Source: Agarophyton chilense (Eukaryota; Rhodophyta; Florideophyceae; Gracilariales; Gracilariaceae). Taken from it: DNA of 64,000 nt. The notes under the pieces are model-generated. The model was not told the origin of the DNA and searched no databases. It saw only the letters and a list, made by a program, of their open reading frames with translations. Of this stretch, positions 9,437-20,800 are shown piece by piece; within the stretch, counting starts at the first letter, position 1, and every line of letters starts with the position of its first letter. The stretch is taken from the NCBI GenBank assembly GCA_030374765.1, contig JARGXX010000090.1, forward strand, positions 186,001 through 250,000, in the 5' to 3' direction. Both the position numbers and the translations under genes were made by a program.

Positions 9437-12194
9437 TGGCCGAACCCAACATGCAAGTGGAAGGCCGATCGATACCCAGAACCTTGAAGGTGAAAGAGAA
9501 CACGTCACAAACAGGTCTGGTTTGTCATATGAAGTACAAAAACTATAAAGTACGTGCTTCAATGTGTTTCTCCGATGGCCTTGCGGTTCCGGTCACCTGC
9601 GTGTTGGATACGGGGGCGGGGCCAAACGTCCTGAACTCCCGCGTCATACCTGAGGCGGTACTTCGGAACTTGAGCCGACCTCTCGACAACAACCCGCTGG
9701 TGGATGCAAATGAGCGCCCATTAAACCTTCGAGGTGTGCTCACCACTGTGGTGCAACTCGGACACCTCAAGGTAAGACTGCAATTCTTTGTTGTCGACCG
9801 TTTACCAAAAGACTGCCTACAAGGTACGAAATTCATTGACAGACATGTCAAAGCAATCCTTCCTGGTTCCCATACCGTCGCCCTACGTCAGGGGGGACGA
9901 ATTGCCATTTTAGGTAATACGGCAACCAAACGGGGATGGTTCGTCAAACCGAAGGAGACGATATCCACCGAAACGGTCTCCAAGAAAGTGCACATTACCA
10001 AACAGGTTGTTATCCCTCCAATGCACCAAATACTGGTACCGGTGTCGTGGGCGACCCCCGTGCTGGTCATACTACAATACCATCCGAGGTTAGCACATCG
10101 ACACCTCACCTTGATGGCCAACGGGATTGTCGACAACATCCCAAATCAACCTTTTGAGGTGTGTCTCAGCAACTTCAGCAGTCACGACGTGAAGTTGCCG
10201 AAAAAAACCAATGTTGGCATCGCACTACCGGCACCACAAGGAGTCTTCACCGTAGCTCACACTGATCTCGGCGAGGTCGCCTTCGGTAAGGAGGGGTGGT
10301 GCGCAAATGCGTCCACAACCCCAAAGGTACCGATAAACACCAACTTGGAATCAAATCTAACCGAGAAGGCATCGGTAGACAAAGAAGAGGAACCTGACCC
10401 TGAGAGGCAATGGCAAGATATAGTCCAGATCAGTGAAGAAAACGGCGAACTGCGGGGCAGTATTCTCGACCTTCTGGAGGAGTTCGAAACCATGTGGTCA
10501 GGCCGTCTGGGCCAAATTAAGGCCACACAGCATCGCATTGAGCTCCTCCCTGACTCGAAGCCGATTTATCAGCAACCATACCATGCAGGTCCGAAGGCGA
10601 GGGAAGTTGAATTCAAAGAAGTGGAGCGAATACTCCAAAAAGGTGTAATTGGACCATCCATCTCACATTGAGCTAATCCCGTGGTCCTGGTTCAGAAGAA
10701 AGATGATAACGGTATGAGATTCTGTGTGGACTATAGGAGGCTCAATAGCGTGACCGTCAGGGACTGGTACCCGATACCTAGAATGGATGAGTGCATCGAC
10801 TCCTTGGGAGATGCGCAGATATTTACAACTTCGGATGCCAATTGTGGTTATTGGCAGGTACCTGTAGGTGAGGAAGATCGAGAAAAATGGACCTTCACGT
10901 GCCATGCAGGTTTGTTTCGCTGCACGCGGATGCCATTCGGGTTGCGCAATGCTCCAGCCACCTTTCAAAGGTCGCGGGACATCATCCTTTCGAAAGTTAA
11001 ATGGACAACCGCCTTGGTATACATCGATGATGTAATAATCTATTCCAGATCGGTAGAAGAGCATTTTGCTCACGTACGCACCATACTAAACCTCCTAGCT
11101 GAGGCGGGGGTGACCCGGAAGCTACGCAAATGCGTCTTCTTTACCAGAACGGTTGAATTCCTGTGCCACATCATAGGCCCTGGTACCCTAGAGGTTGCGC
11201 CGAGCAACATTAGAGCCGTACAGGAGGTCAAGTCGCCACGATCCCAAACAGACGTACGATCCTTTATAGGTTTATGCAACGTCTATCGTCGCTTCGTGAA
11301 GGGATTCGCGAAATAGAGGCTCCACTCAACAAGAAGCTCCAGAAGGGTGAACCTGAACGCTTTGAGAATCTATCGAACGACGAAATGGATACCTTTGAGG
11401 AATTGAAACGAGCGTTTTTGTCGCCGCCAATCTCAGCGTTACCGAAAACAGTTCTACCGTACACGCTGGATACAGATGCATCCCATGCCCAAAGTGGTTG
11501 TTGTCTCAGGCAGGAGCAGCACAACGGAGACAAATTACCTATAGGGTACTGGAGCCGCGCTATGAATGAGGCGGAGCAGCACTACACCGTAACCGAGAAG
11601 GAATGTCTAGCAGTAGTATGGAGCATATTGATGCTCCGTCCATACCTTTATGGTGAGCGCTTTACGTTGCGCACGGACCACGACGCCTTAAGGTGGATCG
11701 TCGGACTTGCAGATGCGTCTGGTAGACTTGCCCGTTGGAGGTTAAGACTGTCGGAGTTTGAATACGACGTACAGTACCGTCCAGGTATCAAGCACAACAT
11801 AGCTGACGATATGTCACGCTTAAACACCTCAGGGTTAGAGACAGAACCTGTGGACAATGACATCCCTTGCTTTTTGCTGTCATCAAACCAAAATGGTACT
11901 GGCGAACACCTAGCGGGAGCTCCCGACCCGGCTCCCACACACGAAGCTCCCAACCCGGAACATATGAACCCTCGAGGTAGCGCTCCCCCGAAAGATCAGG
12001 ACCAAAAATCAGAGACATTTCCCGTTGACCGTCTGGTAGGCCACATGCGAACCTACAATGGTCTGAAGTACACCGCAAGGTGGTACGGCTGGAGGCCAGA
12101 AGGGGACACCCTCGAACCCTGAGCCGCAGTATCCCCAAACTTCCGTATCAGGTATTGGCGCCGTCGCAAGGAGCCGATGCCTGCAGACGGCTAA
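9436..12194 (+). pseudogene. pol of element A: protease, RT, RNase H, chromodomain; integrase deleted
   Basis: Pol starts at ATG 9436-9438, overlapping the gag stop in the -1 frame. The protease shows VLDTGAGPN (about 9604). RT shows FCVDYRRLN, FTTSDANCGYWQVP, MPFGLRNAPATFQR and the catalytic ALVYIDDVI (about 11014). RNase H shows TLDTDASHAQ, TEKECLAVVW and TDHDALRW. A TGA at 10669-10671 falls where related elements have Trp before ANPVVLV. A frameshift near 11310 separates RT from RNase H. After the RNase H end (DDMSRL, about 11810) a short acidic/proline-rich linker leads straight into a chromodomain (DRLVGHM...ARWYGWRPEGD, then TGA 12120-12122, then RIRYWRRR). No integrase zinc finger or DDE core is present. 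Confidence 0.88.
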
Positions 12195-12429
12195 CCTTAG
12201 ACCTTCGTGGTACTCAGGCCCAAGGAAGGGGGAGAGAAGACGTCGTTTTCGGCAGAAGGTGGACGCATATGCGGGTCAGATTACCTACAAGGGAGTACAC
12301 GAAAGAACAACCGAATGTAACAGTAGAAGAGACAAGAAGAGACAACAATTTACTTGAAGAAGGAAACAATAAGGAAGTCAAGTGGCAGGCGGCCACCACA
12401 AGAACCTCAAAGGTGAAGCGACTGAAAGC

Positions 12430-14910
12430 CTAGCCCCCGAATCCGGGAGTAAAAGCTTTCGATTGAGGAGCAGTAGGATCAGGAGGACCCGTGTTATTGA
12501 CTACCCACGAAGGAAAACTGGCAGAAATGCTAGGAGCCATCGAATTAGGAGGTAGCGAAGGAGCAGTAGCCCCGCCACTGGGGAGAGGAGTCGAAACCAA
12601 CAGAGGTTGAACGGGGGGAACCGCCAGAGCGGGTTGCAAAACCGCAGGGTTCGAGTTAGCACCTAGAAAGGGGTCCGTCAAAGGATCAGATGGCGCAGCA
12701 GCAGAAACGCTCGCCAGATTGGCAACCTGACGGGTGCCCAATTGGTACATGTCTAACTGGAACTGGTTCCGGAACTCACCAAGTTGGTTCAGCGCCTTCA
12801 TGTATTGCGCATGGCGCGGCAGCAAAACTTCAAGGAGCGTTAATGCAGCAACCAGGGAGATAGGCCCAGCCCTCTGAAAGTTGGGGACGCAAGCCTGGCG
12901 AATTCGAGCCAGCAAACCGACCACGGCCGGGGAATCCATCATAGGTTGAGGCGGAGAACGAGCAATACCCACCAACAGAGGTCGAACTGGACCAGCAACC
13001 CGCGAGGAGCTCGGTTGATTAAGAGTCACACCAGTAGGGATAGACGACTTCCGATCTTGAGGTAACGGCTCGGACGGGAAGGGGCCAGCATAACAACCAA
13101 CTGGTGTCTCCAGAGTACCGTGATAAGGCTCGGGGCTCGCGGAAGCTCCATAAACAGGAGGCTACGCGGGATTATATTGGGCATGGCGAGGCACAATCTC
13201 CCAAGTTGCGGGATCGAAAGACTCTCAACCTTGATGGGAATCCCAATGGTAATTCTTGCTCTGATCAAGATACGAGTCCAAATCCTTCACGGTATAATCG
13301 GTCCCCTCAACGATGTTCTCGTAACCAAATCGGGAAATATCCTGGGCAAACCTCGAAGGTATGAAGAAGATGCGACCTACAGGTTGAACACCATTTCGGT
13401 ATATGTCAGAGTCGGGATTGCGACAATCCCAATCGATACTGTAATGGGAAGCCTCCAGAGCCAGAATGGCAACCAATACGGTCCACTCCGAAAGGGCAAT
13501 CGACCAAATGAGGTAATACAGCTCTAGTTTCCGCGAAATCTGACTCCCGAAGTACGCCAAGACCGGCGGAGTGGGCACGCTCAGCGATTACGGAACCTCA
13601 TAAGACTCCCACCGCTCTGGTCGAAGCACGTACCAATCGCGTCTACCCTTCGTAGGTTGTGAGAAGTACTCGACGCTATGAAACATATGCATAACGCGAT
13701 TGTAAGAGTTGCGAGTGCGAACGAAACTCTCCGTCGCTGCATACTCGCCCCACCTACTACGGTCAGCCCAATTGATAGTGGTAAAAGGCCGATTCAGGGA
13801 AACCAAGTCAGGGGAAACGGGAAGGTAAGTTTCCGGAATAAACGGGTACTGGCACACTCGCACCACCAATCGACGGTAATAATCCAGCTCCGGTTCGATG
13901 CGCACATACAGCAAGTCGCTCGGATACATCCGCGGGATGTAATAACTCAAAGGTGTATGACGCTGCCGAATCTGGTAACATTCCAATCGACCCTGACGAG
14001 GTTGAGACTCTTGGTCCCTTTTCTTCAATAGCAATGGGACGGAGCGGAGGCTCTCGCAGTCCCAACGGAACAAACCCAAGAGGGTATCCAATTGCAGTCT
14101 AGTGAGAGCTGCCGGCAATGACGAATTCCCCACCACCACAGGCCAATCGTGCTTTAACACGTCACTGTGAGTCAACTGGTCGAAGGCAATACCAAAAGGT
14201 CCATATTGATTCGTCGTCCGGTTTGCCGCACCAAACGCGGGAGTGTGAGCCCAATTGGTTCGTGTTGTCGGAGGAAGTCCACCAATGTGTTGGTTTGGGT
14301 CAGTCGGAGTCCCAGGGGAGAACTGTGTCGTAGGGACAGGCACGCCGCGAAAACCAATGTTGGTAGGCGTTCGAGAAGCCGAGCGAGTCACCCTCTTGGT
14401 AATACCACCGCGTCCATGACCACGCCATGGGCCGCTACCTGACATGGTTGGGAAGGCAGTAGCTCGAACCGACGAAGGAGGTGATGACTCGACCTCCACC
14501 GCCGCGGTGAACATCAGCGGGTATTCATCCTTCTTAAGTGACGCCTCCTCGGTCCGTTCCGAGGAGATGGCAAACTTATCCAACCTTTCCGGTAGTACCG
14601 ACATCGACCTTTCAGGTGCGACAGTTGCCATCGTACGTGCGCGAGCGGTTCCAGACCTTTGAGGTATCGTAAAGCGGGACCAATTCGACCTTAAGGGCAT
14701 AACTTCAGGGGTATCAATCACCTCGGAATCTCCGACTTCTTCAACCTCAATGGTAACCGGCACCTCACATCTCTTGAGCGCTGGTGCTGCCTGTGGGGAC
14801 GACCCACCCCTTCGAGGCATCGATGGCGAATCCACGATGCGGCGCGATGTGCATCGACGTGGCCCCGAATGGGTTCGCACGCGCGCGTGGAGGCGTCGCG
14901 ATCCTGTCAT
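12430..14910 (-). pseudogene. Antisense extra gene (aORF) of element A, function unknown
   Basis: On the strand opposite pol, one frame runs from ATG 14908-14910 for 826 codons. Only three nonsense codons break it (TAA 13588-13590, TGA 13225-13227, TAG 13162-13164), and there is no frameshift. The first 190 residues are basic and low-complexity, including RGHGRGG. A structured-looking core spans about residues 225-580. The rest is Pro/Ala-rich around a helical stretch with RHAQYMKALNQLGEF. The core aligns by eye with the protein encoded at 50105-51493 in family B: GA..TNQ.G, VR.E.E..Y, ELYYLIW/ALYWLLL, R(I/L)..(I/L)P....I.R.(F/L)G, and NIV..T...V...(D/E).LLD/YLD. It converges with pol (236 bp apart) and starts 190 bp from the 3' LTR, which could supply an antisense promoter. 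It resembles no Env, RNase H or other family I know. Confidence 0.7.
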
Positions 14911-15087
14911 AGCCTTGGAGGTAAACCGGAATGCAAAACCGGAAAAAGGTCACGCAATTACCTCAAGGGAGCGCGCGTCGCGCACCGTGAGCAACCGCCA
15001 GCGGACACCACTCCGATGCCTGCGCCGCTGTCGCTCGCTATACCTTTATGGTTTGATGGAAGTAGATACGGGGCGTGTCTCACGGGT

Positions 15088-15097
15088 AGGAAAGGGG
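15088..15097 (+). other. Polypurine tract of element A
   Basis: AGGAAAGGGG lies two bases before the TGTTG start of the 3' LTR, the position at which plus-strand DNA synthesis is primed. Confidence 0.7.
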
Positions 15098-15099
15098 TC

Positions 15100-15732
15100 T
15101 GTTGTATAATGGCAGAAGGTCTGACCTCTGGGGTTGTCGATATAGTACACTGACCTTGTAGGTGATGGATGCGAGGGATCATCGGCCATGCAGCTCCGGG
15201 CGAGCTACCATCTAGGTGTTGTCAGCCACGTGTAGTGTTGACATGTACCTTCTGGTTGAGTAATTGTTAGTAATTGTAATTGTAATTATATTTATTTTAG
15301 TACAGTAGTGGAGTGGCCACCTGGCACTGTAGCCAGTACTGGCCAGGTCTCTGACAGTAGGTCAGAGACCGTGCCTTGCTGGCACCTCTCGGGTGATCTG
15401 GAGAGTGCAGTCCACTGCATAAGGGAACTGCACCTCCCCCACCCTAACCTGATAAATACAGGCACCACTTGGGTCACAACTATATTTTTTGGTTCATTGT
15501 TTCTAAACTACCACACAGGCTTTCCCGCGCGTCGACGCCTACCATCGTTCACCTACAAGGTATAGGCTAGTTGCTCCGCCGTTTTCACCTGCGGGTTTTC
15601 ACGGTGCCCTGTTACCATCAAGGTTTATTACGTCTACCTTCTAAGGTTGAGCGTCACCACGCTCCCTACGGTTGAGCGTCACCACGCTCCCGAGACAAGA
15701 CAGTAGCAAACCCCAGAGGTGATTGTACGACA
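15100..15732 (+). repeat. 3' LTR of element A
   Basis: A 633-bp copy of the family A LTR, starting TGTTGTATAA and ending TACGACA. It is 25 bp longer than the 5' LTR because GGTTGAGCGTCACCACGCTC is duplicated at about 15645-15690. Scattered substitutions relative to 6511-7118 indicate an old insertion. Confidence 0.92.
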
Positions 15733-16993
15733 TCGGCCAGGAAAAAATACCATAAGCTACAGTACTAAGGTCTAAATAAAAGGTCACAAAATGAAAACAA
15801 ATGACTTCGTCTTTACAGAAATTAATACAAAACGGTTTCAAAAACCACAAAATTAGAATAGAACAGAAGATTTTAATGGTTTTTGTAGTCAAAAAGTCTA
15901 TGATTAAAAATACCTAAACATTATAAAAGCTTATTCAACTTCTTTCTTTCTCTACCAAAATTCTCATTCAGCAGCAATGGGAAGGTAATCGTGCCTGACT
16001 CCCGAAGAAAATGGAATATTTGAAGCTCTTTTTTAGGAAAACAATTCTTTATAAAAACTGCACAAAAGCCTGTCTGAAGTCGTAAATTTGAATAAACTAT
16101 CTTTGAAACAAAAAAGTATGGAAAAAAGTTTGTTACCGAATATAATCCTAAGTTATCAAGAAAAGCGAGTCGTCTCCTCCAACGAGAAACAGCAAAACAA
16201 ACATTATTCCATATCTCAACTAAAATATAATCTTAATTTACCTATGATTCCACGTCGAGTGCAGCAGATACTATCATTTAAATCTAACATGAAGTACATG
16301 AAGATCAAGAAAGCACCAAAATTGACTCTTAAACACGTAGAAGCAAGGCTAAATCTGGCTCGTAAGTATTATGCTTTGTATTTAGCACAGTGGTCTAAAA
16401 TTTATTGAAACGATTTACATAAAGAAGAAAAGGTCTTATCTAAAATAAAAAACTAATGGAGAAGGGGTAATGGGTTTGGGTGCTTTTTGTGACGATGGAT
16501 ACAGAACTCAAGCTCTTTTAGTTGAAAATCAAGATTCTAAAAAGTACTGCAGCACTTCAGAGAACTTTTTGCTACCACTATTTTCAAAGATCTACAGTAG
16601 AAGTTGGGTATTTGAGCAGGACAATGCCGCTATTCACCGTTTTTATTATACGAAAGAGTGGATTGGTTCTAAAAATATTGAGGTAATGGAGTGGCTTGCA
16701 CGGAGTCTTAATTTGAACCTTATTGAGAATGTGTGGGTCGCGGAACGTGTGGAATGTTCCGGCACTGCTGTAACACACGTGTAGGATGTGCCAGCAGCGC
16801 CGGGAGTTCCTACATCTTTGTTGACGCCGACGTTGCAGTGGTATTCTGGTGATGTCAGGCGTAGTTGTTACATTTTAATTGGTTAGTGTGCTGCTGTACT
16901 GGCTTCTAGAAGCCAATAGAGTAACCTAGAAGCACACCGTAGTAATAAGTGAGTATCAATGCGTTGCAGCCCATTCTGTGGGTTCTAGATCTC

Positions 16994-17000
16994 TATAAAA
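16994..17000 (+). promoter_or_regulatory. TATA box in the LTR of element C
   Basis: CTCTATAAAAGGGCC is a strong TATA element. Transcription would start about 25-30 bp downstream, leaving a leader of roughly 840 nt before the Gag-Pol ATG. The same box is at 22752-22758 in the 3' LTR. Confidence 0.65.
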
Positions 17001-17102
17001 GGGCCTCTGAAGTCTCCGAACACCATCTCGGACGACCTCAAGCCAACAAACACCCAATTCAACTATTTCCTTTGGCTTCGAGCCCTTCAACTATAACAAA
17101 AG

Positions 17103-17223
17103 GTGAGGCGTTTGCCGCCTAGGGTCCAGTGAGGCGCTTGCCGCTGGAGGAGCAACCCTATAATTATCTAAAATCGGTGAGGCGTTTGCCGCCGTATAGA
17201 GGACCAGTGAGGCGTTTGCCGCT
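17103..17223 (+). repeat. Four hairpin-forming 17-bp repeats in the element C leader
   Basis: GTGAGGCG(T/C)TTGCCGC(C/T) occurs at 17103-17119, 17129-17145, 17177-17193 and 17207-17223. Each copy can fold on itself (GGC...GCC). They lie in the transcribed leader downstream of the TATA box and are duplicated in the 3' LTR. Role unknown; packaging, translation or dimerisation signals are possible. Confidence 0.8.
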
Positions 17224-17864
17224 GGAAGGTGCACCCTCTATCAGCCCACTGTACCGGTTGAAGCGCCTTTGGCGTGGACGGGAGACGGCTTGTGTGTACC
17301 AACGGTACTGCGTCTGGCAAGGGGTCCCCCACAGAGTGAAAAGCCTGTGTCGGTCGGTAAGACCTGGAGGATTCCTGGGATTCAGTACTGGACGGGAAGC
17401 TGCCACAAGTGGTGCCGCGTAACCTTTCCTGCAAAAGGCCAGCTTGGGTATATGAGTGAAGGCATATCTCGCTGTCATTAGCTCTCCTCGGGAAGCCTTG
17501 TAGGGATTGTATACGCGTGCTTCTGGTTGGCGCAGAAGTACGTAGGCTGCAGAAATCGTCTCACATCCGGAGTGTCTTATCGGAAGTCGGGAGTCTGACT
17601 CCTAGTGACCATTGACATAAGTCTTTCGTTGCGTATCGTCCTAAGAAGATTTTGGAGAATTATCGCTAGGTTGAGCTTCGTTCTCCCCTTGTTATTTTAT
17701 CTATTTTTATCTGACGGGTTGAGTATTCTCCCTGTCTTGCCGTTCTACTTATCTCTTTGCGAAACCGAACTACACTTATCTGTACGGGCCTTTTTTGGCT
17801 ACGAGGGACTCCCATTTACATTGACTTTTACTGTCAAGTTGGCCCACCGCGTCACACTCCCAAG

Positions 17865-20800
17865 ATGGCGCCCACATGGTACTCTCGAGGAGGCAGTTCC
17901 GTGGAAGCCGGCCCTTCAGTTACTACCTTCGATGGTTCATCTATTGATGTTGTGAAGTTCTTTTTCTATTTCGAAAATGTTGCTATGAGAGGAAAATCCA
18001 AGGAAGAGATGGCATTAGAATTGCTCGGTTTCCTAGAGAAGGAGGCGTTCGAGTTTTATTATGATACTTATGCTGTCAATGGTTCACTCTCTGAAGAAGC
18101 AAAAGATTATGAATCTGTCAAGAAAACCTTCATCAATCGATTCGGAGAAGTTAAAGAACCTGAGGAAGACATTCGATTGGCAATATCGGCAAAATTGGAT
18201 TACGGTGACTTAGTTGGTTCAATGAGTTACATGGATAACCTCTTTCAGAAGGCGGGTTTTAATGCCGAGGCGAAGTTTGGCCTTTTGAAAAAGGCTGTTA
18301 TGGGGTACGCAGACCTGGCCCAGTTTGTCATCTTTCGAGGTGCAGAAAATTACGATGAGTTAAAGGTTCAAGTGAAAGCCTTTGACACTGCCAAGAAAAC
18401 GATTGGACCACATGTCTCGTTCTTTACCCCACCAAAGCGTATTGTCCCTAATCCTAGGATCCTTGAAGGTCCTTCTTCGTCCCATGGTTTGGAGTCTAAG
18501 GTCGACAAGTTAGCAGATCAGCTTTCACAGCTCTCTCTCATGGTGAAGAAATCACAGACAGATCGCCGAGACTCAGAAAGGTCTTGTTCTTACTGTAGGA
18601 AGCCCGGACATTACGCTTCTCAGTGTGACTCAAACCCGCATCGTGATACGAGATGTAATCGGTGTGGCAAGATGGGACATTCTGAAATCACCTGTTGGCG
18701 ACGGATATGGCCCGACGAAGCTCGAAAGGTATCAAACAATTCTGAAGAACAGAGAGAAACCTCAAATAATGATCGAAAAGGGCCTGATCCTGTTTCAATT
18801 GTGACGGAGGACTCAGAAACGACTGATGTCGTCGCTGCAATGAAAAGAACCGTGGACGGAGAAGCGCTACCAAAACAGCTTCGCTCGGAAGGCAAAGCGC
18901 CCATTCCGTTCATGTTGAACCCGCCTCTTCATGAAGAAAGAGTTCGTCGTAAGAAGATTACCGAAGGTAAGCCAAGAAAGCAGAAGCAGAGGAAGCCGAA
19001 GAAAGAGAACATACCAGATCATGCAAGCAAGTATAATGTAATTACAGAGTTGGCAAACGCCTCTTCTGGGATCACGTTTGGCCAGTTGATGCGCGGAGAT
19101 GCCGACGATGCCAAGAAACAGATCAGAAAGCTCATTAGTCGCCGAAGCACTGTTCGCCGTCCTTTTGTGGGCCCTGTTGCCAAGCACCCTAGACGTTTAA
19201 AAGCTGTTTCTGTCGGAATATTCGGGAGGGAAACTGAAGCTCTGCTTGATTCTGGCGCTGTTCCTAATCTATTCTCAAAGAAGTTGTGCGAAAAGCTTTC
19301 TCTGAACCCCAAGGAAACCTCAAAAAAGATTACTGTCGCCAATGGAGACAGTGCTTCATGCAGAGGAGTTCTTCACGACGTGCCAGTCTCCTTCGGAGGT
19401 ATATCAGTTCCGCTAGATTTTCTTGTCATTGAAGGGCCACCGTTCGATGTCATCATCGGGTGCCCAACTCTAGAGATGCTACAGGCTTGCTTAGACCTTG
19501 GCAACCAACAAGTGAAGATGAAGATTGCCGGACAGAAGATTATACTCGGTTTTGACTACGCCCGTGTTGAGGCCCCAGATGGAGAAGGATCTGATACGGA
19601 TAGTGAAGACTTTACGTCAGATTCTGATGCCGCTGTTGAGGATACTGTCTCTGAAGATGAAGAACTGGTCGTGGCTCTTACTGACAAAGTGAGAATTGAT
19701 GAAGATGAGATTATACCGGAACTGAATATATCTGGATCCGATCCTCAGGAAGAACTTTTGCTGTCCAAGTTGTCTCACATACCTACGAAAGAAAAAGGAA
19801 AATTTATTTCGAGTTTGAAGGAGACCAATGTCATCGCTTGGACCCTGATGGACCTCCGCCCAGCAGATGTTCCAGTATCACATTCGTTCGAACTGACTAT
19901 CAACAAGCCTATATATTTCAGAGCGAGAAGAATGTGTCCTAGGCATAATGAGTTCATCCGGGAAGAGATCGATTTATTACTGGAGGCAGGTATCATTACT
20001 CCTTCTGCATCAGCGTGGTCCTTTCCTGTTGTTATCGCAACCAAGAAGGATGGTAGCCCCAGGTTCTGCGTGGATTACCGAGAACTCAACCGTGTCATGA
20101 AAGCCGATCGATGGCCGTTGCCACGTATGGAAGAGATCTTTGATAACTTAGGCGGATGCTGTTTCTTTACAACGCTTGATCTTTTCACTGGATACTGGCA
20201 AGTGAAAATGTCGGAAGAGTGCAAAGAAATGACTACTTTCGTATGCAGATATGGGACCTTCATGTTCGAAGTAATGCCATTTGGACTTATGAATGCTCCT
20301 TCTACCTTTCAGCGTATGATGGACGTCGTCCTCCGTGGGCTTTCCTTCGTCCGGGTCTATATCGACGACGTTGTAATCTTTTCGAGAAGTCTCGAAGAAC
20401 ATGTACGGCACATCCGGTCTGTCTTGGAACGAATAAGTATGCATGGCCTTAAACTGAAGTTATCAAAGTGTTTCTTTGCCCTTCCTAAGGTACATCTTCT
20501 CGGCCACGTTATTGACGCGAGTGGCGTTTCAGTATATCAAGCAAAGATTGATAAGATTCAGGAGGCACCCATACCTTCCACCACGACGGAGTTGAGATCA
20601 TTCCTTGGCCTAGCCGGATACTATCGTCGCTTCATCAGAAACTTTGCTGAGACTTCGGCAGTGCTTCACAGTGCTACCTCGGGAAATAAAACCCTGACTT
20701 GGACTGAAGACATGCTTGACGCCTTCCACGGGTTGAAGAAAAAGTTAACTCAGCCACCAGTGTTGTCATTCCCGGACTTTGAGAAACCTTTCATTGTTGA

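Larger units (their letters stand above)
6511..15732 (+). mobile_element. Element A: decayed Ty3/gypsy chromovirus-type LTR retrotransposon with an antisense extra gene
   Basis: The element is bounded by two related LTRs (6511-7118 and 15100-15732) with TGTCGTA/TACGACA-type ends. Flanking pentamers are TTGGC and TCGGC, which fit a 5-bp target duplication with one mutation. Internal order is PBS, gag, protease, reverse transcriptase, RNase H, chromodomain, then a long gene on the opposite strand, then a polypurine tract. Integrase is missing: RNase H runs almost directly into the chromodomain. Gag and pol carry several nonsense codons and one frameshift, and the LTRs differ by several percent, so the copy is old and cannot move by itself. 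Family B elements further right share this architecture. Confidence 0.9.
16732..17876 (+). repeat. 5' LTR of element C
   Basis: 1145 bp from TGTGGGTCGC to GGCGCCCACA, matching 22490-23634. It contains a TATA box at 16994-17000 and four hairpin-forming repeats after it. The Gag-Pol start codon lies in its last 12 bp. Confidence 0.97.

Noticed and set aside
17757-17864. Upstream extension of the element C Gag-Pol frame
   Set aside because: The first 36 residues lie fully inside the LTR and look random; the ATG at 17865 has a better context.
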